Below are positions 27,881 to 36,286 of a stretch of DNA of 64,000 nt, one piece after another (the first letter of the stretch is position 1; every line of letters starts with the position of its first letter). Origin of the DNA: Rhizobacter sp. Root404 (GTDB lineage Bacteria; Pseudomonadota; Gammaproteobacteria; Burkholderiales; Burkholderiaceae_C); contig NZ_LMDS01000001.1 of NCBI RefSeq assembly GCF_001425865.1, positions 796,921 to 860,920 on the forward strand. Reading direction: 5' to 3'. The notes under the pieces were generated by a model. That model worked only from the letters and a program-made list of their open reading frames with translations. It was not told where the DNA came from and made no database searches. The position numbers were made by a program, and so were the translations under genes.

Positions 27881-29689
27881 ATGCGCCTGAAGCTATTGCC
27901 CCTGTCGATCATCCTGGGCCTCGGCTCGTTCGCCGCCTCGGCCCAGACCGCCGTGACCGACAAGATGATCGAAGACTCCGCCAAGACCGGCAACCAGGTC
28001 CTGTCCTGGGGCCTGGGCACGCAGGGCCAGCGCTACTCGGCGCTCAGGCAGGTCTCGACCGCCAACGTCAACAAGCTCGTGCCGGCCTGGGCCTTCTCGT
28101 TCGGCGGCGAGAAGCAGCGCGGCCAGGAATCGCAGCCGCTGATCCACAACGGCAAGATGTTCGTGACCGCGTCGTACTCGCGCATCTTCGCGCTCGATGC
28201 CGCGACCGGCAAGAAGCTCTGGAAGTACGAGCACCGCCTGCCCGAAGGCATCATGCCGTGCTGCGACGTGGTCAACCGCGGCGCCGCGCTGTTCGACAAC
28301 CTGGTGATCTTCGCGACGCTCGACGCGCAACTGGTCGCACTCGACCAGGCCACCGGAGACGTCGTGTGGAAGGAGAAGATCGACGACTACGCGGCCGGCT
28401 ACTCCGCCACTGCGGCGCCGCTGATCGCGCAGGGGCTGCTGCTGACCGGCGTGTCCGGCGGCGAGTTCGGCGTGGTCGGCCGCGTCGAGGCGCGCGACCC
28501 GAAGACCGGCAAGCTGGTCTGGTCGCGCCCGACTGTCGAGGGCCACATGGGCTACACCTACGACAAGGACGGCAACAAGAAGGAGAACGGCGTCTCCGGC
28601 ACCACCAACAAGAGCTGGCCCGGCGACTTGTGGAAGACCGGCGGCGCCGCCACCTGGCTCGGCGGCACCTACGACGCGAAGACCGGCATGGCCTACTTCG
28701 GAACCGGCCAGCCGGCCCCGTGGAACAGCCACCTGCGTCAGGGCGACAACCTGTTCTCGTGCTCCACCGTCGCGATCGACGTCAAGACCGGCCAGATCAA
28801 GTGGAGCTACCAGAGCACGCCGAACGACAGCTGGGACTTCGACGGCGTGAACGAGTTCATCACCTTCGACCAGGACGGCAAGCGCCTGGGCGGCAAGGCC
28901 GACCGCAACGGCTTCTTCTACGTGCTCGATGCGACCAACGGCAAGCTCGAGAACGCGTTCCCGTTCGTCAAGAAGGTGACCTGGGCCGCCGGCATCGACC
29001 TGAAGACCGGACGCCCGAACTTCGTCCCCGAGAACCGCCCGACCGACCCGACGACCGGCGCCGACGGCAAGAAGGGCAATTCGGTGTTCGCGGCGCCGAG
29101 CTTCCTCGGCGGCAAGAACCAGATGCCGATGGCCTACAGCCCCGACACCAAGCTGTTCTACGTGCCGTCCAACGAATGGGGCATGGAAATCTGGAACGAG
29201 CCGGTCACCTACAAGAAGGGCGCGGCCTACCTCGGCGCCGGCTTCACGATCAAGACGCTCAACGACGACTACATCGGCGCGATGCGCGCGATCGACCCGA
29301 AGACCGGCAAGATCGTCTGGGAAGTGAAGAACGGCGCGCCGCTCTGGGGCGGCGTGCTGACCACCGCCGGCAACCTGGTGTTCTGGGGCACGCCGGAAGG
29401 CCTGCTGAAGGCTGCCGACGCGAAGACCGGCAAGGTGATGTGGGAGTTCCAGACCGGCTCCGGCGTCGTCGCGCCGCCGGTGACCTGGATGCAGAACGGC
29501 GAGCAGTACGTCAGCGTCGTCTCCGGCTGGGGCGGTGCGGTGCCGCTGTGGGGCGGTGACGTCGCGAAGAAGGTCAACTTCCTCGAGCAGGGCGGCATGG
29601 TGTGGGTCTTCAAGATCCCGAAGGGCGCGACGCAGACCGCGGCCGCCGACGCGCCGCTGAAGACCACCAAGGTCGCTGCCGTCAACTGA
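27881..29689 (+). CDS. PQQ-dependent alcohol dehydrogenase with lanthanide-type signature
   Basis: A 602-residue periplasmic type I quinoprotein (signal peptide about 1-21, ending ASAQ), an eight-bladed propeller without fused cytochrome. The vicinal disulfide Cys127-Cys128 ([10 protein letters not shown]) that stacks on PQQ is present. Metal ligands are visible as Glu195 (SGGEFG), Asn282 (PAPWN) and catalytic Asp319. Asp321 follows two residues later (SWDFDGVNE); an Asp there is the known mark of lanthanide-dependent XoxF/PedH/ExaF enzymes, where calcium enzymes have Ala or Ser. It oxidises short alcohols to aldehydes. GAGGAG precedes the ATG. Confidence 0.93.
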   Translation: MRLKLLPLSIILGLGSFAASAQTAVTDKMIEDSAKTGNQVLSWGLGTQGQRYSALRQVSTANVNKLVPAWAFSFGGEKQRGQESQPLIHNGKMFVTASYSRIFALDAATGKKLWKYEHRLPEGIMPCCDVVNRGAALFDNLVIFATLDAQLVALDQATGDVVWKEKIDDYAAGYSATAAPLIAQGLLLTGVSGGEFGVVGRVEARDPKTGKLVWSRPTVEGHMGYTYDKDGNKKENGVSGTTNKSWPGDLWKTGGAATWLGGTYDAKTGMAYFGTGQPAPWNSHLRQGDNLFSCSTVAIDVKTGQIKWSYQSTPNDSWDFDGVNEFITFDQDGKRLGGKADRNGFFYVLDATNGKLENAFPFVKKVTWAAGIDLKTGRPNFVPENRPTDPTTGADGKKGNSVFAAPSFLGGKNQMPMAYSPDTKLFYVPSNEWGMEIWNEPVTYKKGAAYLGAGFTIKTLNDDYIGAMRAIDPKTGKIVWEVKNGAPLWGGVLTTAGNLVFWGTPEGLLKAADAKTGKVMWEFQTGSGVVAPPVTWMQNGEQYVSVVSGWGGAVPLWGGDVAKKVNFLEQGGMVWVFKIPKGATQTAAADAPLKTTKVAAVN

Positions 29690-29703
29690 GCGGCCGGCAC
29701 TGC

Positions 29704-29739
29704 GGCCACGTGGCGCACCGTGCGGTGCGGCACGTGGCC
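29704..29739 (+). terminator. Long hairpin between PQQ-ADH and HiPIP genes
   Basis: Outer perfect arms GGCCACGTG (29704-29712) and CACGTGGCC (29731-29739), with a second inner stem GCACCG/CGGTGC (29715-29728). There is no T run, so it may be a weak terminator, attenuator or mRNA-end stabiliser that lowers HiPIP relative to the dehydrogenase. Confidence 0.5.
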
Positions 29740-29778
29740 GTCTTCATGTCCGATCCCCATTCAATCCTGGAGACTCGA

Positions 29779-30096
29779 ATGAATCCATCCTCACGCCGCC
29801 GCTTCGTCGGGCAGCTCGTCGTCGCCGGCAGCGCGGTCGTCGCGACGCGTTCGTTCGCGCAGGCCGGCGCCCATGTCGACGAGGCCGACGAACAGGCCGT
29901 CACGCTCGGCTACCGGCACGACACGACCAAGGTCGACGCCAAGAAATACCCCAAGCACGCGGCGACGCAGCACTGCGCCAGCTGCTCGTTCTGGCAGGGA
30001 AAGCCGAACGATGCCTGGGCCGGTTGCGCGATGTTCGGCCGCAAGCACGTGGCGAACGCGGGGTGGTGCCAGGTCTGGGCCAAGGCGCCGGGGTGA
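29779..30096 (+). CDS. High-potential iron-sulfur protein (HiPIP), Tat-exported
   Basis: A 105-residue precursor with a twin-arginine signal (SRRRFVGQ) and four cluster cysteines at 66, 69, 83 and 97 (HCASC, AGCAMF, GWCQVW), the HiPIP pattern for a [4Fe-4S] cluster. HiPIPs carry single electrons in the periplasm. Its place directly after the PQQ alcohol dehydrogenase suggests it accepts electrons from that enzyme or the PedF-type cytochrome and passes them to an oxidase. It ends 13 bases from the convergent lipoprotein gene. Confidence 0.92.
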   Translation: MNPSSRRRFVGQLVVAGSAVVATRSFAQAGAHVDEADEQAVTLGYRHDTTKVDAKKYPKHAATQHCASCSFWQGKPNDAWAGCAMFGRKHVANAGWCQVWAKAPG

Positions 30097-30109
30097 GCTG
30101 TCGGTCGCC

Positions 30110-30580
30110 TCAGCAGGTCTGTGCGCGCGTGTCGGTCTGGCCGCCCGCGCGGGTCAGCGTCAGCGCCGGCAGCGTTGCGGTATTCGGGGTGAGCTCGATG
30201 GTGTTCGCGCCGGTGAACCGGCCGCTGTACTTCGTGGCGATCAGCGTCGAGGCGACGCCGCCCCCCGACGGCCCGACGTTCAGGGTCAGCGTGCAACCCG
30301 AGTAGCTGCCCGTCACGTCACGCGAGTCGGCGTCGATGCGCAGCGTGCTGAAGGCCTCGAAGTTGCCGCTCGACGTGGTCGGTGCGTTCGGGTTGAGGTT
30401 CAGGAACACATCGTGATCCGCGCCCGCGACGGTGCCGGTGAACGAGAAGCCGAACGTGAAGAACGGCACCAGCAGCACTTCGCCGCCGCCGCATCCGGCC
30501 AGCACGGCCGCGAACAGCCAGGCCGCAGACCCTCGGCGTGTGGCACGCACCGCGCGGCGATCAAGGGGTTGGGTTTGCAT
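30110..30580 (-). CDS. Predicted lipoprotein, last gene of protease operon
   Basis: A 156-residue protein with a lipobox (AAVLAGC, Cys30) and a beta-rich Thr/Ser/Asn-rich body containing two further cysteines (Cys96 and C-terminal Cys156) that could pair. No family recognised. Its start overlaps the end of the trypsin-like protease gene by 20 bases, so it belongs to the same overlapping operon. Outer-membrane or periplasmic location expected. Confidence 0.7.
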   Translation of the reverse strand: MQTQPLDRRAVRATRRGSAAWLFAAVLAGCGGGEVLLVPFFTFGFSFTGTVAGADHDVFLNLNPNAPTTSSGNFEAFSTLRIDADSRDVTGSYSGCTLTLNVGPSGGGVASTLIATKYSGRFTGANTIELTPNTATLPALTLTRAGGQTDTRAQTC

Positions 30581-31730
30581 TGACGAGTCTCCTTTGACTG
30601 AGCAGGCGCAAGAACTGCGCGATGGCGCCCTGGAGCGCATCAAGCTCCGGGTCGAGCGCCTCCATGCGATCGCGCACCGCCTTCGGCACGCGTTCGGTCT
30701 CCACGATCTGGCGGGCCTGGCTGTTGACTGCCAGAAAGTTGTCGTGGACGGCTTGCAGGCGGTCGCGCAGCGCGAGCCACTGGGGTGCAACGTCCGGTTG
30801 CCAGTGGCGCACGAGGGTGCCTGTGTACTTGTCCTTCGCGGCCAGAAACCGTTCGGCGGCCTGGTCGTACTCGGTGACCGTGCGGACGAAATACTCCCGT
30901 TTGACGGTCGGCTGGCGCAGCACCGTCTGGGCATCGCGCAGCTCGCGCAGAAAGCCGCTCAGCATTTCGGCCAGCGCCAGCTCGGCGGCTTGCGGGTCGT
31001 TGGGAGGTTCGTTGCGTGCGTCGACGAGGTCGAAGCTCGCGCCGACGGCGCGCACCCGTCGCGCGATGTGCGCCATGTCGAGGACGGTGATGTTGGCGTC
31101 GTCGGAGTCGGTCGTGATGCCGATGATGCCGCGCCCGGTGGCCACGGGCGCGCCGGAACTGCCGCCGAGCACGCCCGGCATGTCGACGCGCCACGCCGTT
31201 CGGACATCGGGCGGCGCGGCGACCGCGCCGCTGCGTGGCAGCACCGCGCACACGTCGTCGCGACCGAGCAGCCATGCGGGGTCGCGCACCGCGACGCGGG
31301 CGGCCGGCGCCAGCGCGCGGACAGCGAGCGTGTAGTCAGGGGGTCGCGCCACGCGCAGCAGCGCGAGATCCTCGGTCGTCGCGGCCATACCGCCGACTCG
31401 CTCGGCCACCGATCCGGCCGGCAGGGCCCCGAGGCATCCATGGACGACGACCGGCGCGTCGACGCCGACCACGTGCTGCGCGGTGGCGATGTAGACGAAG
31501 TCCCGATCGGCGCCGACGACGACACCGAAGCCGTGCTCGTCGGCGTGGATGCGCACGACGCCGGCGAGCAGACGGTCGGCGAGCGTCGGTCCATCGTCGA
31601 ACGTCGTGTCCTGGGCGGCGGCGCCGACGCCCAGCAGCATGCCGAGCGCGACGCCGGCGATCCGGCGCGACCGCGGCGCCGCACCCGGTCGGCTCAGCGC
31701 GTCGTCGCGTCGAACTGGTTTCGCAGCCAT
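30561..31730 (-). CDS. Secreted trypsin-like serine protease with helical C-terminus
   Basis: A 389-residue protein with an N-terminal signal (about 20-40, ending GAAAQ). The chymotrypsin-fold domain covers about 45-230 with a candidate triad His86 (TAQHVVG), Asp121 (TEDLALL) and Ser192 (GGSSGAP), as in S1-type proteases. Residues about 240-389 are charged and helical, possibly coiled coil, in place of the PDZ domains of DegP-type proteases. It overlaps the preceding membrane protein by 37 bases and the following lipoprotein by 20, so the four genes probably act together; target unknown. Confidence 0.8.
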   Translation of the reverse strand: MAAKPVRRDDALSRPGAAPRSRRIAGVALGMLLGVGAAAQDTTFDDGPTLADRLLAGVVRIHADEHGFGVVVGADRDFVYIATAQHVVGVDAPVVVHGCLGALPAGSVAERVGGMAATTEDLALLRVARPPDYTLAVRALAPAARVAVRDPAWLLGRDDVCAVLPRSGAVAAPPDVRTAWRVDMPGVLGGSSGAPVATGRGIIGITTDSDDANITVLDMAHIARRVRAVGASFDLVDARNEPPNDPQAAELALAEMLSGFLRELRDAQTVLRQPTVKREYFVRTVTEYDQAAERFLAAKDKYTGTLVRHWQPDVAPQWLALRDRLQAVHDNFLAVNSQARQIVETERVPKAVRDRMEALDPELDALQGAIAQFLRLLSQRRLVNANPTP

Positions 31731-32827
31731 GCAATGGCTCCCCACAACATCAGCGCCGAACTCCACAACAGACTCACCGTGTGGTGGCGAGCGAGGAACT
31801 CGAGCAGGCTGGGCTTGAGCGAGCGCTCGAAATCTCCCGTGCGGGTGGCCAGCACGCGCGCGGTCCCCGCGAGCTTCAGGACGATGCTGTCGCCCGCGGT
31901 CATCTCGAAGCGCTCGAGGCTGAGGCCGCTCATCTCGAGGCGATCTCCCGCGCCCAGGTTGACCTCGGCGTTGGTGGCGGGCAGCTTGAGCTGCGCCTGC
32001 TCGATGCTCGACGCGACGATCGGCGCGCCGCCGGCCGTCGCGCCTTCGCGGCGAGCGACGAAGCGGAGCTCCACGGGTCGCAGGCCGGTCCAGGCAAAGG
32101 ACCGACCGTCCGCACGCCCGAGCCAGAGATCGAGGGGCGGTGGCCCGCGCTCCGGCCGCGCCGGATCGCCTGCGCTCGCCCGCAGCCACTCGGCATGCGC
32201 GAGGTCGGCCGGTGGTGATGCGTCGCCGTCGCCGATTCGCCAGACGGTGCGCCCGGCGAACTCGACCTCGGCGACCAGCGGCGACGTCGGCGCGTCGACC
32301 CCGAGCTGCAGATGGCGCCCAGCATTGACGACCATCGTGCTGCCAGCCGGATAGGCGAGGCGCCGCAACGTCAGCTGCGACGCACGCAGCACGATCCCGT
32401 CGCTGCCCGCCGCAGCGGCGTCCCGTGAGATCGCGGGCGCAGGCGACTCCAGGCGCGTCTGGCCCTCGATGCGCAGTTCACCGTCGATCGTCTGGGCGCC
32501 GAGTTCGCCCGGGGTGTCGAACAGCAGGGTCGCCGACTGGGCACGCAGCTCGAGGGCGAACGGCACCGTCCGCACGGGCACCCACGCCGCCAGGGACACC
32601 AGCGTGCCCACGGCCAATGCCGGCCAGAACGCGGGTGGCCAGCGGCGCCGCGGGGTCGGGGTCGCCTGTCGCGCGGCCAGCCCGGCGTCGATCAAGCGCA
32701 ATCGCTCGCCGAGATCGCGCAATTCCGTCAGCGGGACCGCAGGGTCGGCGGCACGTTCCGCGAGGCGCCTGGCGGCCCCGGCGCGCGCGCCTTCGAGCGG
32801 CGACGGCGGCGTCTCAGGAGCCGACAT
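31694..32827 (-). CDS. Bitopic membrane protein of protease operon
   Basis: A 377-residue protein of no family I recognise. An N-terminal helical cytoplasmic part (about 1-60) is followed by a membrane segment (AFWPALAVGTLVSLAAWVPV). A roughly 260-residue beta-rich region is likely periplasmic, and a final membrane segment lies near the C-terminus (SLLWSSALMLWGAIAW). It overlaps the upstream secreted protein by 14 bases and the protease by 37. The architecture suggests an inner-membrane scaffold for the protease and its neighbours. Confidence 0.65.
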   Translation of the reverse strand: MSAPETPPSPLEGARAGAARRLAERAADPAVPLTELRDLGERLRLIDAGLAARQATPTPRRRWPPAFWPALAVGTLVSLAAWVPVRTVPFALELRAQSATLLFDTPGELGAQTIDGELRIEGQTRLESPAPAISRDAAAAGSDGIVLRASQLTLRRLAYPAGSTMVVNAGRHLQLGVDAPTSPLVAEVEFAGRTVWRIGDGDASPPADLAHAEWLRASAGDPARPERGPPPLDLWLGRADGRSFAWTGLRPVELRFVARREGATAGGAPIVASSIEQAQLKLPATNAEVNLGAGDRLEMSGLSLERFEMTAGDSIVLKLAGTARVLATRTGDFERSLKPSLLEFLARHHTVSLLWSSALMLWGAIAWLRNQFDATTR

Positions 32828-33590
32828 CGGCGGGTCCGCGCACGTTGAAGCGCAACAACGGCAATACCTTGCCGTCGGCGTCGGTCGCCTGCACTTCGAC
32901 CCGCATGCCGTGGCCGTCAGCGGGCATCTCGAGCGCCAGCGGCACGCGTTCCCACGCGAATCGGGCCGGGCCCGGAATGTCGCGCCACGTCCCGGAGCCG
33001 TCGCTGCCATCGAGCCGAAGGCTGCGCCAGGCCAGGCGCGCCACCGGCACCGATATCCGCAGCACGGCCTGCGGCGGCGTGCGCGCCTCGACCGGCGACG
33101 GCGCGAAACCGACCGGGACGACGGTCAGCGTGCCATCCAGCTCGGGGGCGAGGGCCAGGAAGCCGAGGTCGCGCAGTCGCAGGCGCGCCGCATCGAGCAT
33201 CGTGGCGGCGTCCCAGCGCACCGATTGATCGGCGCCGATCGGTGCGTCGACGCGGTAGAACGGCGCCGGCCGGAGCGGCTGCACGATCAGTTGGGTCGGC
33301 CAGCGGCGCGATGCGCTGATCTCCAGCGTGGTACCGACCTGCGCGATCGGCGGCGCCGCCGTCAGGGACACGAGTTCGACGAAGGGCTGCGACACATTGC
33401 GGTCGTAGAAGCCTTCGCAGCGCAACTGCCCGGCCGCACGCTGGTAGGGTGGTTGCCGTGATTCGCTCGGCTTGAGTTCGGCACAGCGGAATTCGGCTGC
33501 CTCCAACACGCTGCACGCGAGCACCGCACCCAACCCCAGCAAGGTGGCAGCCGCGAATCGGGGAGTCGCAGCGGGCAAGCCGTTGACCAT
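32814..33590 (-). CDS. Exported protein, first gene of protease operon
   Basis: A 258-residue protein with a signal peptide (about 1-31, MVNGLPAATPRFAAATLLGL, ending EAAEF). The body is beta-rich with two early cysteines (FRCAELK, LRCEGFY) that likely pair. No known family recognised. ATG 33590 is preferred because it places the signal peptide correctly; an upstream ATG at 33695 adds a non-signal-like stretch. Upstream lies a 170-base gap (33591-33760) that probably contains the operon promoter, though I see no consensus elements. Confidence 0.65.
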   Translation of the reverse strand: MVNGLPAATPRFAAATLLGLGAVLACSVLEAAEFRCAELKPSESRQPPYQRAAGQLRCEGFYDRNVSQPFVELVSLTAAPPIAQVGTTLEISASRRWPTQLIVQPLRPAPFYRVDAPIGADQSVRWDAATMLDAARLRLRDLGFLALAPELDGTLTVVPVGFAPSPVEARTPPQAVLRISVPVARLAWRSLRLDGSDGSGTWRDIPGPARFAWERVPLALEMPADGHGMRVEVQATDADGKVLPLLRFNVRGPADVGS

Positions 33591-33760
33591 GGGTCGCCTC
33601 CTGGCGCGCCAGGACGCCAAGCCAGTCGGGCGCGCAACGTTCTGGTCGCAGTGTAGCGACCGCGCCTCCAACAGTCGTGCCGCCGACGGCTGCAATCTAG
33701 GGAGGAGAACGGCGCGTCGATCCCGGCATCAGCGGCGCGCTCAGGCGGACCGGAACGCGC

Positions 33761-34489
33761 TCATCGCCACGACTCGAGCTCCAGCGTGCGCGTGCCGCCG
33801 GTCAGGAATGCCGAGCCGGCCGGCTCGCTGCGTTCCATGCGCGCGAGCCCGACGCCGGGGCAGTACCACTCGAGCGTCGTGAGCGGCATGTCGCGCCAGC
33901 CGCTGGCCGGGTCGGCGTAGATGCGCACGCTGGCGCTGCCGCGCACGCGCAGGCAGCGGTCGAAGTGGCCGGCGGGCACGTCGAGCGATTCGGCGAGCGC
34001 TTCGATCTGGTAGGTCATCGGCACCTTCGGGTGGGTGTGCCGGATCTCGCGCGGGAACTCGCTGCGGCGCATCAGCAGGTAGGCCGTCGTCGTCGCCTGC
34101 CACTGCGTGCCGACGACGAATGGCGCCTTCAGCACGAAGCGCGGCGGCTTGTCGGGCACCGGCTCGGGGTCGAGGTCGCTCTTGCTCGCGACGCGGTAGA
34201 TGCCGCTCGCGTCCGCTTGCAGCCAGTAGTCGAGGCCGCTGTCGCTGCGGCGCCGGAACGCGGCCACGTCGCCGAGGGCGGGCACCGCTTCGCGGCCGAT
34301 CGTGCGCAGCGTCAGCGTCTCGCGTTCGCTGGCGTCGTCGCCGAGGCGGGTCGTCACGCGGTAGGTCCAGCGGTGGCCGGCGTCGAGCGGGAACAGCGCA
34401 TCGGCCGACGGCGCGCGCTCGCAGCCGGCGAGCACGGTCGCGACCGCGGCCGCGATCACGACGTTCGCGAGCGCAGTGCGCGACGTCAT
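33761..34489 (-). CDS. Predicted lipoprotein, last gene of the pqqB operon
   Basis: A 242-residue lipoprotein (VATVLAGC lipobox, Cys23). It opens with FPLDAGHRWTYRVTT, reminiscent of DUF-type lipoproteins with a barrel-like fold, and has two more cysteines (RCLRV, WYCPG). No enzymatic motif is seen. Its ATG overlaps the preceding stop (ATGA). In this operon it could be the outer-membrane or periplasmic component of the proton-channel assembly; this is inference from position. Confidence 0.68.
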   Translation of the reverse strand: MTSRTALANVVIAAAVATVLAGCERAPSADALFPLDAGHRWTYRVTTRLGDDASERETLTLRTIGREAVPALGDVAAFRRRSDSGLDYWLQADASGIYRVASKSDLDPEPVPDKPPRFVLKAPFVVGTQWQATTTAYLLMRRSEFPREIRHTHPKVPMTYQIEALAESLDVPAGHFDRCLRVRGSASVRIYADPASGWRDMPLTTLEWYCPGVGLARMERSEPAGSAFLTGGTRTLELESWR

Positions 34490-34983
34490 CACTTCTCCGG
34501 CAGCTGCGGCACGGGCATGTCGCGCAGCTTGACCGAGCGCTCGTCGTTGCCCGGCCGCAGCCACGACAGCCCGTTGCGGCCGGCCTTCGGCTCGCTGGTG
34601 CCGACCTGGCTGACCCCTTCGCGGATCTTCTTCATGCCCTCGTTGAGCAGCGCGTGCAGGTCCTTCGCGTAGGGCAGCTGGAAGGCGCGCGGCTGCGCGC
34701 TCGGCTTGCCGTCCTCGAGCGCGTTGACCCACACGTACAGCGCGCCCGGGCGCTTGGTGTTCGGCTCCTCGATCACTGCGGCGAGGAGCACGAAGCGCTC
34801 GGGCAGCGCATCGCTGCTCGGCCAGCCCCACATGCCGTGCACGACCTCGTTGGCGAAGAAATAGAAGACGGTGACGCCGACCACCAGCACGCCCTTCAGC
34901 CAGCCCGGCCAGCGTGACCAGAGCAGCGCGAGCAGGGTCAGGAAGGCGAGGGCGGCCAGGCTCAGCACGACGGGCAGGGTCAT
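34489..34983 (-). CDS. Inner-membrane protein of the pqqB/ExbBD-like operon
   Basis: A 164-residue protein with two N-terminal membrane helices (VVLSLAALAFLTLLALLW and GVLVVGVTVFYFFANEVV), then a soluble domain beginning RFVLLAAVIEEP, probably periplasmic, with a basic C-terminus. No family recognised. It overlaps both neighbours by ATGA. It follows the ExbD-like gene as accessory subunits often follow exbBD or motAB-type pairs. Confidence 0.68.
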   Translation of the reverse strand: MTLPVVLSLAALAFLTLLALLWSRWPGWLKGVLVVGVTVFYFFANEVVHGMWGWPSSDALPERFVLLAAVIEEPNTKRPGALYVWVNALEDGKPSAQPRAFQLPYAKDLHALLNEGMKKIREGVSQVGTSEPKAGRNGLSWLRPGNDERSVKLRDMPVPQLPEK

Positions 34984-35591
34984 AGGCGTTGCACCAGTGA
35001 TTTGGGCAGGGTGTTGACGTTGACGACCTGGCCGTCGGGCAGCACCGTGAAGCGCGCGGCGGTGGCCTCGTCGCCCTGGCGGGCGAGGCGCAGCTGGCCG
35101 TAGAAGACGACCTCGGCGCGTGGGTTGACCTTGATGACCGAGACGGTCACGTCCACCGGCTGGCCGTCGCGCGACTGGTAGTACTGCACGTTGACGGTGA
35201 ACTCGCCCGGCAGGATGCCGCGCACCGTCACCACCTCCTGGCGGAACGGGCTCTGGATGCGCTGGCCGTTGATGACGATCGCGTCGTTGGCGTCGCCGCG
35301 GTCGTCGCGGTCCAGGTACATCAGGCCGGCCTCGCGGGCGCGGAACCACACCAGGTTGCCGCCCGGATCCTGGACCCAGGTGTCGATGTCGTTCGGGTTG
35401 CGGTCGGGCCAGCCGACGTTGACGATGTACTCGGCCTTCGACGGGATGTCGCCGGCCTTCAGCGCCTTCGGGTTCATCGCCAGCAGCGCGACGATGAAGC
35501 AGAACACGAAGGCGATCAGCATGTTGAACAACATGTCGTAGAACGGATCGACCTCCGCCTCGCGCGCGCCGCGACCGCGCCGCCCGATCAT
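34980..35591 (-). CDS. ExbD/TolR/MotB-like proton-channel subunit
   Basis: A 203-residue protein with one N-terminal membrane helix (residues about 15-40) containing Asp19 in DPFYDMLFNMLIAF, which matches the channel Asp of ExbD. The C-terminal periplasmic region (about 45-203) is longer than ExbD and beta-rich, without a peptidoglycan-binding OmpA motif. It would pair with the ExbB-like protein encoded just upstream (ATGA overlap) to use the proton gradient. Linkage to pqqB is the striking point. Confidence 0.75.
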   Translation of the reverse strand: MIGRRGRGAREAEVDPFYDMLFNMLIAFVFCFIVALLAMNPKALKAGDIPSKAEYIVNVGWPDRNPNDIDTWVQDPGGNLVWFRAREAGLMYLDRDDRGDANDAIVINGQRIQSPFRQEVVTVRGILPGEFTVNVQYYQSRDGQPVDVTVSVIKVNPRAEVVFYGQLRLARQGDEATAARFTVLPDGQVVNVNTLPKSLVQRL

Positions 35592-36286
35592 GGCGTCGGC
35601 TCCGCGCCTCGCGCCGCGAGGCCGAGCCGCTGCACGTCGGCGACCAGCAGGTCGGCATAGCGGTCCAGCCGCGTCAGCTGCAGGCCGAGCAGGATGTTGC
35701 CGACGAGTCCGACCATCGTCGTCAGCAGCGCCACGCCCAGGCCCGTCGTGAGGCTGCGCAGCAGCTCCTGCGATTGCGACGCGTCGAAGCTCGGCGCGTT
35801 GCCGATCGTCAGCGCGAGGATCGAGAAGCCGATCACCTTGCCGAGCAGGCCGAGCTTGAGCTGGATGCCGTTGACCCACCAGGCGGTGCCGTGCGGGCCG
35901 TGGGTGCGCTCCAGCAGCAGGTCGAGCGCGGTGTCGTGGTCGGGCGCGGGGCCGGCGAGCGCGGCCAGATAGTCGGCGGCCCAGCCGGCCCCGGGCGCGT
36001 CGTCGGCATGCGCGAGCGCCCGGCGTTCGCGCTGCAGCTGGCGGCTGCGCGTGCCGCACCACAACGTCGCGGTCGCGAACACCACGATGATGACGAGCGT
36101 GATGCCGGTCGGGTCGGAGCGCAGCAGCAGCGCCCAGACGCCGCGCGCGCCGAGCAGCCAGGTCGCGAAGCCGAGCACGCCCGCCAGCGCCAGCCATTCG
36201 AGCCAGAGCGGCTCGGACAACGCCGCGGCCTCCTCGCGCCGGCGCGTGGCGCGCCCCGTGTTGATCGAAGCTGTCAGTGCCTTCAC
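35588..36286 (-). CDS. ExbB/TolQ/MotA-like proton-channel subunit
   Basis: A 232-residue membrane protein with about four hydrophobic segments. The C-terminal block (LTTGLGVALLTTMVGLVGNILLGLQ split over two helices) carries the Thr-rich, Gly-rich pattern of MotA/TolQ/ExbB channels. The GTG start overlaps the pqqB stop (GTGA), and its stop overlaps the ExbD-like ATG. Such pairs power TonB-dependent transport, Tol-Pal or flagellar motors; no TonB or motor genes adjoin, so the partner is unknown. Confidence 0.75.
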   Translation of the reverse strand: MKALTASINTGRATRRREEAAALSEPLWLEWLALAGVLGFATWLLGARGVWALLLRSDPTGITLVIIVVFATATLWCGTRSRQLQRERRALAHADDAPGAGWAADYLAALAGPAPDHDTALDLLLERTHGPHGTAWWVNGIQLKLGLLGKVIGFSILALTIGNAPSFDASQSQELLRSLTTGLGVALLTTMVGLVGNILLGLQLTRLDRYADLLVADVQRLGLAARGAEPTP

